A stretch of DNA of 64,000 bases, taken from assembly GCF_947507565.1 (NCBI RefSeq), contig NC_089175.1, positions 4,639,733 to 4,703,732 on the forward strand, written 5' to 3'. A program made the position numbers and the translations under genes. Position 1 is the stretch's first letter; every line of letters begins with the position of its first letter. The stretch is from Oscarella lobularis. Taxonomy: Eukaryota; Porifera; Homoscleromorpha; Homosclerophorida; Oscarellidae. The notes beneath the pieces were generated by a model that did not search any database, was not told the origin of the DNA, and saw only the letters and a list, made by a program, of their open reading frames with translations. Below are positions 43,416-54,874 of the stretch, piece by piece.

Positions 43416-44370
43416 CTCTTCAAACTGACTTTTTCTTTTCGTGTTGGGTGCATAATTAAGATGTTGTACGCTGGCACCAGTCTCAAACTCTGCCACAATG
43501 GCGCCCATTGACGTGGTGTTTTTACTCTGGAGTCTCCTTTATCTAGTGACTGTTAGCCTGATAGAAAACTATTCCTAGGAGAACTGGACTTCGAAGCTTT
43601 GTGCTCTTCCGTTTAGCGGCAATTCTAACGTTCGACAATACGTCAGCTGCCCGCTAAACTTGTAGAGTGGTGACGTTAGACCTAATCCCAAAAATGACTT
43701 CATGGTCCATTGGGGACGGAGAAACAGCAACCACGGGTCTTAGAGAATAAAATCCGTGTTGGAATTTTGGTCCTCGCCGAGTAGTGTTCGTCATTTTCTA
43801 ACGTCTCCGGGCAATCAACGGCAGTCTTGTTCTAAGAAATACCCTGCCACTAGTAAATGGTAGAAAATTGATTGTACCTGCATGAAAATTTGACTTTACG
43901 AACTTGTTCTTTCTTGACGCGAATCTTACGTTGATCTATGTGCGATCTACTAACTGCCTTGCAGCTCCTAGCTAGCGGATCCGATCAGGCTTTAGCAAAC
44001 GCCCCGCCAGCTGATTTCTTGCCAGCCTAGAAACTGAAGAGAAGACCGACTGTCTGGGCCTTGGTTTCGGCATAGTTTCGGCGCAGTTTCGGTGACTGCC
44101 CGACTGCCCTGGGTGACTGCTTTTCTCTAGCTTAGCGTGCGCTGCCTGCTACAGATACTCATACGCCCTGCTATTTTAAAAAAATTTAGGCAGCACGCCG
44201 GGTGTAACAAAAGAGAAAATACTACAAAATCGAAACAATTGATAACAAGAACATTTGAGCTTCTTCTCGAATCTCGAGTTGACCCACGTGCTTTGCCATG
44301 CCAACTGTCTAGCTGACTTGCAGGTCCTATCATATCGTTCAGTGAGCACTCCGCCTAGCGGTTGATTTTC
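43416..44370. other. Spacer with two receptor 3'-flank relics
   Basis: 44,205-44,370 matches the 3' flank of the type 2a receptor (5,000-5,187: ATTGATA, CAAGAACATT, GACCCACGTGCTTTGC, TTTTCTCATTTCCTAG). A more decayed version of the same flank stands at 43,905-44,035 (GTTGATCTATGTGCGATC, CCTTGCAGCTCCTAGC). A 30-bp piece at 43,792-43,821 (CATTTTCTAACGTCTCCGGG and on) also occurs at 36,313-36,342. No gene. Confidence 0.65.
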
Positions 44371-44694
44371 TCATTTCCTAGTAGGGTCTTTTATCCATTG
44401 CAGCAATCCCTTTCCTGAGTAGTGCTTTTCAAAAAGGTGTTTGATAGTTGCAACGTCCCTTTTTCTTTTTACTGTTTCTCTAAAATAGCCAAGCAGCTGG
44501 TCTCCCAATTTTTCTGAATCTTTTTTTAATTCGTGGTTAGAAGGAATGAGATTTTTGTCAGCTAGATCACTTAGAAATGTAGACGTTGGTGTTAAAGTAT
44601 TGAGCTCTTTAATGAGTTCCTTTTCGTGATCCCCAAAGTATGTGTTGTATAAGGCGAGGACTTCCTCAGAGTCACTGCCAGAGTCGCGACACAT
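44371..44694 (-). pseudogene. Orphan CARD-like exon of a type 2 receptor
   Basis: The exon codes [58 protein letters not shown] and KHYSGKGLLQWIKDPTRK, closely matching the last exons of type 2a (5,188-5,604) and type 2c (47,008-47,520). The frame is open, but its upstream part is cut at about 44,694, where an SDR promoter begins. No Death, membrane or Ig exon follows, so it cannot be expressed as a receptor. Confidence 0.8.
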
Positions 44695-44708
44695 ATCTCA
44701 TTTGCGGC

Positions 44709-46045
44709 ATGGGGGCTTCGCTCTCGTATCCCGAAGTCGATTTGGCCGGCAAGGTGGCTATTGTGACGGGCGGAAATACCGGGATAGGCTACGAAACAGG
44801 CAAGGCTCTCGCCAGGATGGGAGCTCGCGTCATTCTGGCGTGTCGATCGGAAGAGAGAGCCACAGAGGTCGGTCCAACCGTCACCGCTAGACCACGCGTG
44901 CACCGTGCACGATCCTCGCACACTGCAGGCGATCAAGAAAATGCGAAGCGAACTGGCCGAAGCGAAGCCCGTGTCGGGAGAAGATATCAACGTTGAATTC
45001 ATGGCACTCGATTTGTCTTCGCTCGCGTCGGCGCGAGACTTCGCCAAGGCCTACTTGGCACGACGTCTTCCTCTTCATCTGCTGATTCTCAATGCGGGAA
45101 TTGCAATGATCAATCCTTTACGTACGTAGCAAATTAATTTTATTGATTGATTTTTTACCTTTTGAACCTGTGTCTTCACAATGAAGAACTGACTGATGAT
45201 GGCTTGGAGAAACAATTTCAAGTCAATTATTTAGGACACCTCTTGATCGTACTTCTGTTGCTCGAGCAACGGTCCTGACGTTCGAGTCGTTTCCGTGTCG
45301 TCAAATGGCCACCAATTCGCCAATTTTGATTTGACCAACATAAACGGCTCCAAGTCATACAGCAGAGAGTTACATTCTATGGCAACTCCAAGCTCTACCA
45401 AGTTAGCATATTGGTTGGCAAAGTTCTCACCCAAATTCGCTTTGTCGTTTGCCTTTCTAAGATCATGATGTCGTATTATCTTCAAAAGAGACTTTTGAAC
45501 AGTGAGATATGTTTCTCTTCTGTTCATCCTGGCGTGGTAAGAACAAATAATTAGCCAAAAAGTACAATGCGTTTAGTTACTCTAACTTAGGTCAAAACGG
45601 AGATTGCGAGAGGACACGAAGATTCCATAATTCTGACCGCATTTTCCAAAATATCTTACGGAATTGGTATAATGGATAAAGCATATTCTAATTAGCTGCT
45701 TCTATCTGCGAACAGGTGCTGCGCGAAGTCCAGAGAAGGGAGCTGCAACGACTATCAATGCTGCAGTCCATCCAGCATTTGCTAATAAAAAAGCCCTTTA
45801 TTTTGAAGACTGCAAACCTGTTGCTCCTCGTCGCGCTGCAAGGTGCGCTGTCTGTTGGCACAAGTCTCCGTTCCATTGACGTCCCGTTCTCTGTCCCTAG
45901 AAACGACATTCATCACGAAGAGTTATGGGCGTACAGCATCAAGTTACTGCGCAAGTATATCGACGACGATTGTGCCGCAAAGCTGACTGACATTGGTCTG
46001 ACAATTCCGCCTTCTGCTGAGAGTCTCGACTAGCAAGACGATTGA
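44709..46045 (+). pseudogene. SDR6, mosaic SDR with premature stop
   Basis: Exon 1, intron 1 and the start of exon 2 follow SDR2/SDR4 ([14 protein letters not shown]). A middle part of exon 2 follows SDR1/SDR3 ([13 protein letters not shown]). From [20 protein letters not shown] on, including all later introns and the 3' flank, it follows SDR5. In exon 3, eleven bases are missing after LLLLE (near 45,270), so TGA follows three codons later, and two are gained near 45,365. The final exon has TAG five codons early. The cofactor motif is intact but the catalytic Tyr/Lys lie past the first stop, so it is a pseudogene. Confidence 0.83.
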
Positions 46046-46491
46046 ATAAGACGTGATTTAGGCAGAAAATGAAAACTCCTGAACTAAACTCTCTTACGCA
46101 TAACGCGTCTGTAGATGCGCTTTTACATTAGCTTTGTCTGCATCAACCTCCCTTGATTCCGTTGCAGTCATTCAACTTAGTACACACAAACACTGTATCT
46201 TCTGCACACGTGAATGCACGTGAGCTTGTTCTGAGCAAATGGACGAGGAGATCGTTTACCACTCTCTCTGAGAACACATACGACTATATACGGTGAAATA
46301 AACAGCGTTGGGAGCGCCTACGAGTTGTAGGAGCTTTACCATATTTAGTATCCTTCCTGTTCCCTTGCTGATCTTCATTGTTTCACTCAGAATACCATAA
46401 AAGGGCCTACACACAAGCAATGATGTCATGTACACCGCTCTAAATGTGCTCTAAATGTTTACTCAAAGTCAGTTGAAACAGAGAGGAAACA
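46046..46491. other. Spacer, duplicate of 41,331-41,775
   Basis: Near-identical to the spacer between SDR5 and the collagen-TNF gene, showing that both genes were copied together. No gene of its own. Confidence 0.6.
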
Positions 46492-46775
46492 ATGCACTGG
46501 AGCTCAATTGTCCTGATCTTTCTTAGTCTCGTTCCGCTCTCATGTCAAAACAAGGAAAGCAGCCCTAACTGCCCTCTCCAAAAGTATGCCACCACACTAA
46601 AAGAACTAATTTGTGTAATATAACGTACCAGGGACTACCGGGTCACCCGGATCGACAGGCATTAGGGTACATGGAACATGTACGTTTCCCTCTCAATGCT
46701 GAAGCACCCTAGGGTCATAAAGGAGACAAAGGAACGCAAGGAAGCGCGGGAAGAAACGGAGACAAAGTATGCACG
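46492..46775 (+). pseudogene. Truncated second collagen-TNF gene
   Basis: Leader exon (ATG at 46,492; SSIVLIFLSLVPLSCQN) and the first two Gly-X-Y exons only. The end of exon 1 has lost GGCGACAG, and the next exon has CCGG where the full copy has CCGGG. The third exon reads GTQGSAGRNGDK in frame. After its donor near 46,770 the match to the full gene ends and unrelated sequence leads to the type 2c receptor's 3' flank. No TNF domain remains. Confidence 0.82.
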
Positions 46776-47007
46776 TTGGTGTTCGTTGGTGTTCGCAGGA
46801 GCGGGCCTCGTTCTGCTGCCATTTCTAGCCTCTATTCAGGATTCAGACAGTAGATGATTTGTAGATGCCTCGTTAATGATGGGAGGAAAACAGGCAGCAC
46901 GCCGGGCGTAACAAAGAGCAAGCACTAGTAAATAGTATGAGAAAAAATCTGGTAAATAGAATAGTCGTTCTTTATAAAGTTATCTTTTCTCTCGAATCTC
47001 AAGTTGA

Positions 47008-49331
47008 TTAGGCTATCCAATGCACCTGTCCTGGGTAGTGCTGTCTGAAAACCTTTTTGAGAGTTGAAATGTCTCTTTCACTTTGTATTGTGTCTCTAAA
47101 ATAGCGAAGAAGCTGGTCGCCCCCTTTTGAATTTTCTTTCAATTTGTGCTTAGAACGAATGAGAAGATTGTTGTCATATAGGTCCCTTAGAAACTCAGGC
47201 TTCAGTGGATTACGGTTGAGTTCCTTAATGAGATGACTTTCGTGTTGACCAAAGTATGTGTTGAATAAGGCGACGTTAGAGGTACAATCACCTACACTTG
47301 GCAAAGGACCTTCTGACCCTACTGTCAGTGGCATCCTTTTTTGTAGCATAAAAACTTTTTCGTCATTTTCATCCTGTCTTTTCTCGACTTTTTCCAATCG
47401 TTGTTTGACTTTCTGGTTTTCGCCGACTAAATCGTCCACCATTTCCGCCAACTCAAGATCGCGTTGACGCTCTATTCGAGAATTGCCTACGGAAAAGCCC
47501 AGCTCCGATCTTGCGCCCACATTCTACACTAGTATCCAAACCTTTACGTGGATCACGGACATGAACGACCTCGCTTCGGAGTGCAGCCTCACTGTGACCG
47601 TTGTTGCTTGATGAGGAAGAAGACTCGCCATTGCCCTTTGCGCCCTGAGTATGTGCAGCTGTCAGATCACTTGGAGAGGTAGGAGAAGAGGAAGGAGGAG
47701 GAATAGTCTCTTCATTGCCGCGCTCTGACCCAATCCTTCCCATTTCTGTCCCACTATCTCCATCTAGAAAAGAAATTCGTGCCGATACAGCGAATTTTCT
47801 CTTAGCGTTAAGTCTTACTCTCTGTTCTATCATCTTGTGAACGGTCATAATAAGTTCCGATGCTTTTCGAGTAGCGCACGAGGAGGACCAAGACTATAAT
47901 AATAATTACGATCAAAGCTACTAGTACGCCTACAACAATCCCAGCAATTGCTCCTGCTGATAAACCCTTTCCCTCAACTACTACTACTCCGCCTGCATCG
48001 GTGTTTTCTCCTACACAAAACAAGATGATGACGGCCTGACAAAAATCAGAAAAGACCAACTTTACCCGGTTTGTTAGTCGGGATTACAGACGTAAAGAAC
48101 GGGGTTGGAATTTCAGAGGTAGGGGTTTCAGACGTAACAAACGGAGTTGAGATTTCAGACGTAACAAACGGAGTTGAGATTTCAGACGTTAAGAGCGTGC
48201 TGTTCTCTATAGTTAGACCGGTGGGAATTCTAGTTGAGTTCACATGACTTTCCGTGTAGTTCCCAACGGCCACGACAGACACATTGACTTCACTGACGTT
48301 CAAATTTCGAGCGTCAATGCTGATGTTCGGTTGAAATCGAATGGCCGTCATTGAAAGCCCCCACTCAACCCTGTAATAGATGGGAGGATCGTATCGATGG
48401 TTCGGATCGGTGGGCGTATTTTCCCAGGCAAGCTCCACCCAGCCATCTCTTCCAACCTTTTTCGTAAATGAGACGCTGTTTGGCCTCCCTATAACGAGTA
48501 CAATTAACTTAGACAAACACTAGGCTGCTGCCCGCAACGGGCGTACTGATTATCTCCACGTTGATTGACTGAGATTCAAACGTATTTCTTGCAGGAAGAA
48601 GAAGTCCTTTGCCTTTAACGAAAATGCTTCCTTCGTCCAATCGCGACAGTCTACAAAGTTTTAAAACAACGGTTGCATTTGAAAAGATGCGTTCTTTTCG
48701 TTCCGAGCACGGAATGACGCGCTTTGTTTCATTGTGGACAATCCATAGTTTAACAGTATCAGCTTGATACCGAACAAATGCAGGCAGATTCAGATCTGAA
48801 TCTTCGTAAAGGACCCGCTTCCGAGGTCCCTCTATTTCTATAGTCGGATCATCTACAGAAGTATAACGTAATTGGAAAATTAATTATGAAATAATTAAAT
48901 AATTTTACTAGTTACGACGTAAACGATTGCGGCTTCGCTTTCGCCGAATCCGTTTGGCTCGCACGTGTAGCTCCCGTTGCTACTGCGCTCCGCTCTAAAC
49001 CGTAGTGTCTGCTTAGATGCGAAACCAGATTTCGGCAATATGTCGAATGAAGGGTCATCATCGTCGATAACGTTCCCGTTGTGACGATAGACGACACTCG
49101 ACGAGTTAAACGACCGTCCGTCTGAAAAGGAGCAGAGAAGTGTAACGTGTTCACCCAAATTTACTCCTTGAGTGGACGTCAATTGAACCGTTTGTCCTAA
49201 TTATTATATTCAATACCAAAAACGCCGCAAAAAAAGCCGAACCGCTGCTTACCATTTACGACTGCGAATAGGCGAATTAGTAGAACAACGAAGTTCGATG
49301 ACGTAAGAGTGCGTAAGACATTCCAGTCCAT
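47008..49331 (-). CDS. Type 2c receptor: two Ig-like domains, FN3, Ser/Thr stalk, membrane segment, coiled coil, CARD-like; no Death domain
   Basis: ATG at 49,331 opens a signal peptide (SSNFVVLLIRLFAVVNG; exon end 49,253). Ig1 (SNGSYTC), the second Ig-like domain (about 48,530-48,850) and FN3 (about 48,250-48,490) follow. The stalk repeats TSEISTPFV in place of the Cys module. The membrane helix is AIAGIVVGVLVALIVIIIIVL (about 47,880-47,945). The tail has a Ser-rich segment, then a heptad-patterned coiled coil (DLVGENQKVKQRLEKVEKRQ) and the CARD-like domain (NTYFGQHESHLIKELN, DQLLRYFRDTIQSERD), ending at 47,008. The Ser-rich and coiled-coil segments are in different frames near 47,500, with no intron of normal size between them. 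Unlike 2a it lacks a Death domain, and unlike 2b it keeps the CARD-like domain. Confidence 0.8.
48100..48190 (-). repeat. 27-bp tandem repeats in the receptor stalk
   Basis: TTTCAGACGTAACAAACGGA plus GTTGAGA repeats about three times with a 27-bp period, coding TSEISTPFV units. Copies are nearly identical, so repeat number may vary between individuals. Thr/Ser density suggests an O-glycosylated stalk. Confidence 0.85.
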
Positions 49332-50232
49332 TTTATCCTTTACTGACTAGTACTACAGAGCAGATTACACACAGATACAGATACTCAAAGATCGCGGTCT
49401 GCCTTACCAGTTACGTGTTAGTTTTATTCGATTTATTCTTCGACGGGTGGCCTCCGCTGACCGGATCTCACGGGAAAGCTGAGAGCTGAGAGAACCCGCC
49501 TTCAAAACACGTCGTCGATAGATAGGCGCGTGACGCGGCACTGCTAAAAGGAGATCAAGAGACGAGAGGGGCCGCGTGGCCGCGAGTAAACGGCGAGTTA
49601 TGCGATTGGCGTGCTTATGTAGCGTGCGTTGCTGAAGCTCATGATCTCATTCAAATAAGAGAACTTTTTTGTGCCGAACGCTCGGCAGCCTTGAGGATCT
49701 ATAAAAAAAGCCAAGTAAGTGTCGTATACAGCCGTCAACAATTGTGTAATGAATGTAACAAATTAATTAATTAAGTAACTATAAATAATCGTTCACCTCT
49801 GAAGTCATTCATCGTTGCACGGACCCCTTTAACTCTCAGACGGCTTTTGCGGACCCCTTGTACGTTTGAGTATCATTTCGTCATCGTCGCTTGGGAAGCC
49901 CTAGAACGGCCAAATTTTGATTCGAAACTAGCTACAAGTACGTCAACCGGACGAGGGACAAGATTTATAAACTTCAGCTCGGCTTTCTTCAGTACATTGT
50001 ATTCAAAACTGGCGTGCATGCGGCAAGAATGTGAATTTTTCAGTTTATCAGATAAAGGCATTGTTTTAATTAAATATCGAAGACCTGCTTTGTGACAATG
50101 TGTGGAAAATTAATTCGTTAAATATTCATCTTATCTTGAGTGCACATGATTGCCTCTGAAGCCATTCTCATGCACAGTCTCTCATCACACAAATCCTGTG
50201 TTCTGCGTCTACCATTGCAGATGTACGCAAAT
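49332..50232. other. Spacer between receptors 2c and 2b
   Basis: It should hold the 2c promoter and the 2b 3' flank. I looked here for a CARD-like exon belonging to type 2b and found none. GGATCTATAAAAAAAGCC at 49,697 resembles ATCTATAAAAAAAACAGC at 8,249 and CTATATAAAAATACCAGC at 52,531. All three lie some 240-380 bp upstream of a type 2 start codon, so it may be a conserved upstream element. Confidence 0.5.
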
Positions 50233-52292
50233 TTATCGTAGAAAAGACAAATTTCTCACCATGGAAAAGCGCTTGGGAAAGCGCTTGCGAAGTCTTTCAG
50301 CAAGATTGTTGTTCTGTACGCCATTGACGAGAGCGTCGAGTACGGCAGCAAAACTATCTTTCTCAGGATTTTCCTTCATCCACTGTCGAAGACATTGCGA
50401 TGCCGCTTGATGCTTTGCCTTTTTCTGATTGCGCTCACTGACATGTCTTGAGATGGATTCAATAAAGGCTTCCCCTAGGGATGGTTCTATCGCGCGAAAT
50501 GTATCTTTCCATTCGGAGAAAATAATTGAACTAATTTCTCCAATGAGTTCATTAGACTCGTTCAGCATAATGAATTCATTGGGCCCATTGGACTGTCTCT
50601 TACGCCAGCACCGGACGAGAATTGCCACGGCAGCAATAACGAATGCCGATAAAACTGTACCAAGGACAATGGCAATAACTAGAAAAAGATTACGGTAACT
50701 AAAAAAGGAAATGAATTAAGCAATCGCCTAACCTTTAGATTTCCCAGCATCAGTATCGTTAGGGGTACCAGGAAGTGCTACAGACACACGTAATTATCGA
50801 TCAAATATGCTGAATTTGAGTCATGACTTACCGAAACAGAGTAGAGACGGTTCGTCACACTTGGAAACGACAACGGGACACTGAATTGGAACTGGCTCCT
50901 TCCTTCTGTGAGACTCGGTCTCGTTGAAATTGAAGAGATAGTAGTAGTCCCCATGGGTGTTCGTTCGTCTTCTTCTCATTTCAGAATTGGCAGCTGGATG
51001 GCACAGATAGGAGTCACGGTACACGCAGACCGGCAGCTCCTTGTCTCCAACACTAGCGTACACGACATCGCGTTCCGGATCTCTGAAGAAGCCAACTGGC
51101 CCTAAAAAAACGCAAAGCAATTATTTCACGCCGTGACAAAAAGTGTTGAGACTTACTATCGGGATCTAGACCGGTTCGAATCCTCGTCAAGGTTTCGTCG
51201 CTTTCTGTTCCGTTTCCAACAGCGATGATGGACACCGGAAAGTCCTCACAAACGCCGAGGCCGTTGATTGTCACGTTGGGCTCAAAGACGTGTCCCGTGT
51301 TCCCTTTCCATTGGACTTCGTAATACATGACGAGATCGTTTTTATAGCTTGGATCAGGTGGTACAAGATTCCAGTAGAGCTCAGCAGAGTCCTTTTTCAC
51401 CACGTTCTCGCTGATTTGGACACTGTTTGGCTTTCCTGTAAAAAGAAATTGTTCAGAGAAAAGAAATGACCGACTCTCAGACGCCCATGCGTACGTATTA
51501 TCGCAATTTCGACAGACTCGTTGGATCGAAACTTTGCGTTGGTACTTCGCAAATTGCCAACGCCTTTGACGTAGTATCGCCCTTCGTCGGATCGAGACAT
51601 CGTCAGGTTCCAGCACACGGTCCGATTGGTGAAAACGCCAAGGCGCTGTATCGAGCCTGGAATCCCTTGATCCGATTCCTCGTGAACGACGCTCAGAGTC
51701 AAGCTGCCGGCCTGATAGAAGACGGCCGTTTCGAGATACAGCCGCGAACCTTCGTAAATGTCCCTATTCAGAGGACCTCGTATATGAATCGTTGGATCAT
51801 CTACAAGAAATAGGGAATCATGACGTCATCATTATAGCTATTAATTATTTGACTAATTAATTTATAACTTTCTTACCTGTCAAAATGTAGATGATAGCTT
51901 TATTGCTTTCCTTGAAGCCTTTCGGCTGACACGTGTATGTTCCGTTGTGGCTGAGATCCGCTTGAAAAATTTTCAACTTTTGCTCCCCGGATCCCACCGT
52001 CTTGATTTCGTCGAACTTCGAATCATCGATGGCCTTTTCGTTGAAACGATAGACGACGTTCGCCGGATCGAATTTTTGCCCCACTGGAACTTGGCACGTG
52101 AGTTCGACGTAGTCTCCTATTTTCACGGCTCGAGACGAGTTCAGCGTGGCCGCCGCTTGCGAATCACCTAATTTCTTTTTGAAACTAGACACGCGTCAAC
52201 TCTGTGCACGTACCTTCCACGCGAACGACTAGCTGGAGAACGAGAAGTAATCGCAGGAATTCATGTCGAGTCCGTATGACGTTCTCGAACAT
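50233..52292 (-). CDS. Type 2b receptor: two Ig-like domains, FN3, Cys module, membrane segment, Death; no CARD-like domain
   Basis: ATG at 52,292 starts a signal peptide (FLRLLLVLQLVVRVEG; exon end 52,214), joined in phase 1 to exon 2 at 52,167. Ig1 (HNGTYTC), the second Ig-like domain (DEGRYYV), FN3 (about 51,170-51,430) and the Cys module with ESHRRKEPVPIQCPVVVS (50,821-51,120) match type 2a. The membrane helix is VIAIVLGTVLSAFVIAAVAIL, followed by RCWRKR. The Death domain (SEWKDTFRAIE, QCLRQWMKENPEKD, AERLRKRF) ends the gene, either at the stop at 50,233 or at a GTGAGA donor at about 50,262 leading to an exon I could not find. Signalling through Death-domain adaptors is inferred. Confidence 0.85.
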
Positions 52293-52588
52293 CCTACGAA
52301 AATAAATGTCAAAAGAGTACGTTGCGTGTGTACATGTCTTTTCGGATATCTCACGGAGGCGGTGCGAATCGTGAGAACTTATGGAGGTGTTTGATGAAGT
52401 GCGAAGAACGCGCGAGTGACGGCAACTCGCTTTGCCAGGAACGGAATGGACTTGGAGAGACGGAGACGGTCCAAATCGTGCCCGAACCAACTGCCCGAAC
52501 AAACTAACGTGCGCTGAGGGCGCGTAATAAGCTATATAAAAATACCAGCGGCATCTAAAAAATGACAATCAGCAAAGGTTAAATGCAG

Positions 52589-54874
52589 TTACACTAAACT
52601 TTCACGGCGAGACGATTGGGATTGGGGTACGCCTGATGAATGATTTTCTGCATCATCAGCATATTGAGATTCTACCGCTGGCTGAAGTTCATTGATTTTT
52701 TCCGCCACGTGACTCGAAAAGACGTTGTCGTCACCAGACACTTCCTCTACATTCGTCATTGGGCTGTTCGAAGATCCTGACTGCCGATTGCCATCATTGG
52801 GAAGGAGATCTAGTTCTGATTCCCTTCTGCAAGCAATGCGCTCAACGCGTACTTTTATATTTGTTAACCTTGGGATACTTTCATTACTCTCCGAACTCTT
52901 TTCTGGGCGATTCTTGCGACGGCCACTCCGCCCTTTTCGAGTAATTGCTACTGCTACTACTATTACTACTGTTGCAGCTACTGCTGCTGTACTGGTACCA
53001 GCAGCGATCGCCGTCAAAAAATTCCCTTCAGCAGCTGGGGAGGAGGCTGTAACAACCACTGAACCGGCAACACCTAATAAACCTGATTAATAAAAAGTCT
53101 GTAACCACGTGCAGCGTTTACCCGATGTAGAAGCGGCAATGTCGTCCGTCACCGTCAATCCAGTTTCATTCGGAAAACGAAACAACACGGTCATTGGCAC
53201 GAAATCGGTCACGTCAACTCGACACACGTTTGATCTTTTCGACGCATTGCGAACATTGGAAGCAGTGACATAAAACTCCGTCGTTTCGACCCTATTTAGA
53301 GTAAAGGCAGCGGTAGACCGTGAACCATCCACCGCGTGACTCGACCACAGATCAGCCCCGCTGGATCGGAAGTACACTTTGTACAGGTCAATTGGACTGT
53401 TTCCGTCAAAGGGAACAGTCCAATTCACGAAAGCAGTAACCGCGTCCATTTCAACGATAACCTTGGGAGTGAAGAGATGGGGAGCATCAGGCGGACCTGC
53501 AAGCACACATCAGTTCAATGCAAATCGCCATATTTCTCTCACTCGAGACCCCACCTCTGACAGTCAAAATTACTCGTTGAAAAAGCTTGACCTTCGATCC
53601 AAGCGGGTGACCAGCAAAATTGCACTCGTACGTACCGCTTAGATTATACGTTGCTTGCTTTATCATCATGACCCCGTCAGCTGTGAAGAAAAGATGGCTA
53701 CTTGACGTCAGCTGTTTTCCGTTGCGATTCCAGACGACGCTTTCAGAGATCGACTGATTAGGACTGCATTTGATTGCCGCGCCATCGCCGAGCGCGATTG
53801 TTCTATACGCGTTTGGCGCGTAAAACCGCAGCGCTCCGCTATCTAGAATCCACACCCTCAACTAATAAATATTTTGAATTGAAAATACGTACCTTCAACT
53901 TTGACTTCCGCCTCCTTTGATACGACTGATAGCGTTATAGACGAGCACGTTCGACTGTTATTCGCGTAGCACGCGTACATCCCCGCGGCACTCTTCGGGG
54001 CATTGGGAATAAATAGCGTGCCCTTGACGTAATCGACCTGATATTTATTTCCGAGTTTCTCAACGAACGTTCCGTCTTTTTTCCAGTATATTCGAGCGGG
54101 AGGATTGGCGGTGACGTTGCAGGACAGATTGATGTCGTACTCTTCGAGGAAGGATCCACCTTGGGGACCCTGTGCTATCACAGGCGGATCTGTGAAGCCT
54201 TTTAGATACAAAACAAAATATTGTTCTAATAAAACGCCTACGCACATTCGACTTCCAAAGCTTGAGCCGTCGACGAAGTCAACGAGGGGTACTGGTTGAT
54301 CGCTTCGCACGTGTATTGACCAGCGTCGGACAACGTCACGCTCGAGATGACGAGTTTTTCATTGAAATTTCCCCCAATTTGATAACGGGACTGAGACCGA
54401 GTATCTATCTTGACCCCTTTAAAATACCAGAAGACGTGAGTGAAGTCCGAGCCCGAGCAGCTCAGAGTGACAGGCGATCCCTTGCACGCCACCGTCTTTG
54501 TGTTAGTCGGTTGAACACTCGGCTGATCTTCTCAGAAAAAAAACGAAAATCGAGTAGATGAGTTAGAACACACACACGTATCTGACGCTCACATATAACG
54601 CGAAGAGATTTCGAATTGCTCTCGTAGACTGTCTTGTCAGAGGCTTGCGCTATGCACTGATAGGATCCCGAGTCGTCGGTATCCACGACGTCGATGTCGA
54701 GCTCGGACAAGTCCGAGTTGAATTTATAGTGAGGGTCGGTCGTGTCGATGATGGCGCGATTTTTCTTCCATTTGACAATAGTTAGAGGACCGGTCACCGT
54801 GCAAGTGAAACTCGCGTGGTTATTTATTGGAACGTCTTGAAGCGAGAGCAGCTCCAACAACACAGGGTTCGACT
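52589..54874 (-). CDS. Type 1b receptor: four Ig domains, FN3, membrane segment, tail; 5' end missing
   Basis: Ig1 (VPINNHASFTC to DSGSYQC), Ig2 (DAGQYTC), Ig3 (SAAGMYAC), Ig4 (LSGTYEC) and FN3 (FVNWTVPFDGNSPIDLYKVY) follow the 1a order. The membrane helix is alanine- and valine-rich (TSTAAVAATVVIVVAVAI), then RKGRSGRRKNR and a tail of about 100 residues resembling type 1c. Exon 1 with the signal peptide, expected upstream of 54,874, is not found before the duplication border at 55,145. In 1a it lies about 320 bp upstream of the Ig1 exon, so it may have been replaced by the inserted block. Without it the protein would not enter the secretory route. Confidence 0.83.
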
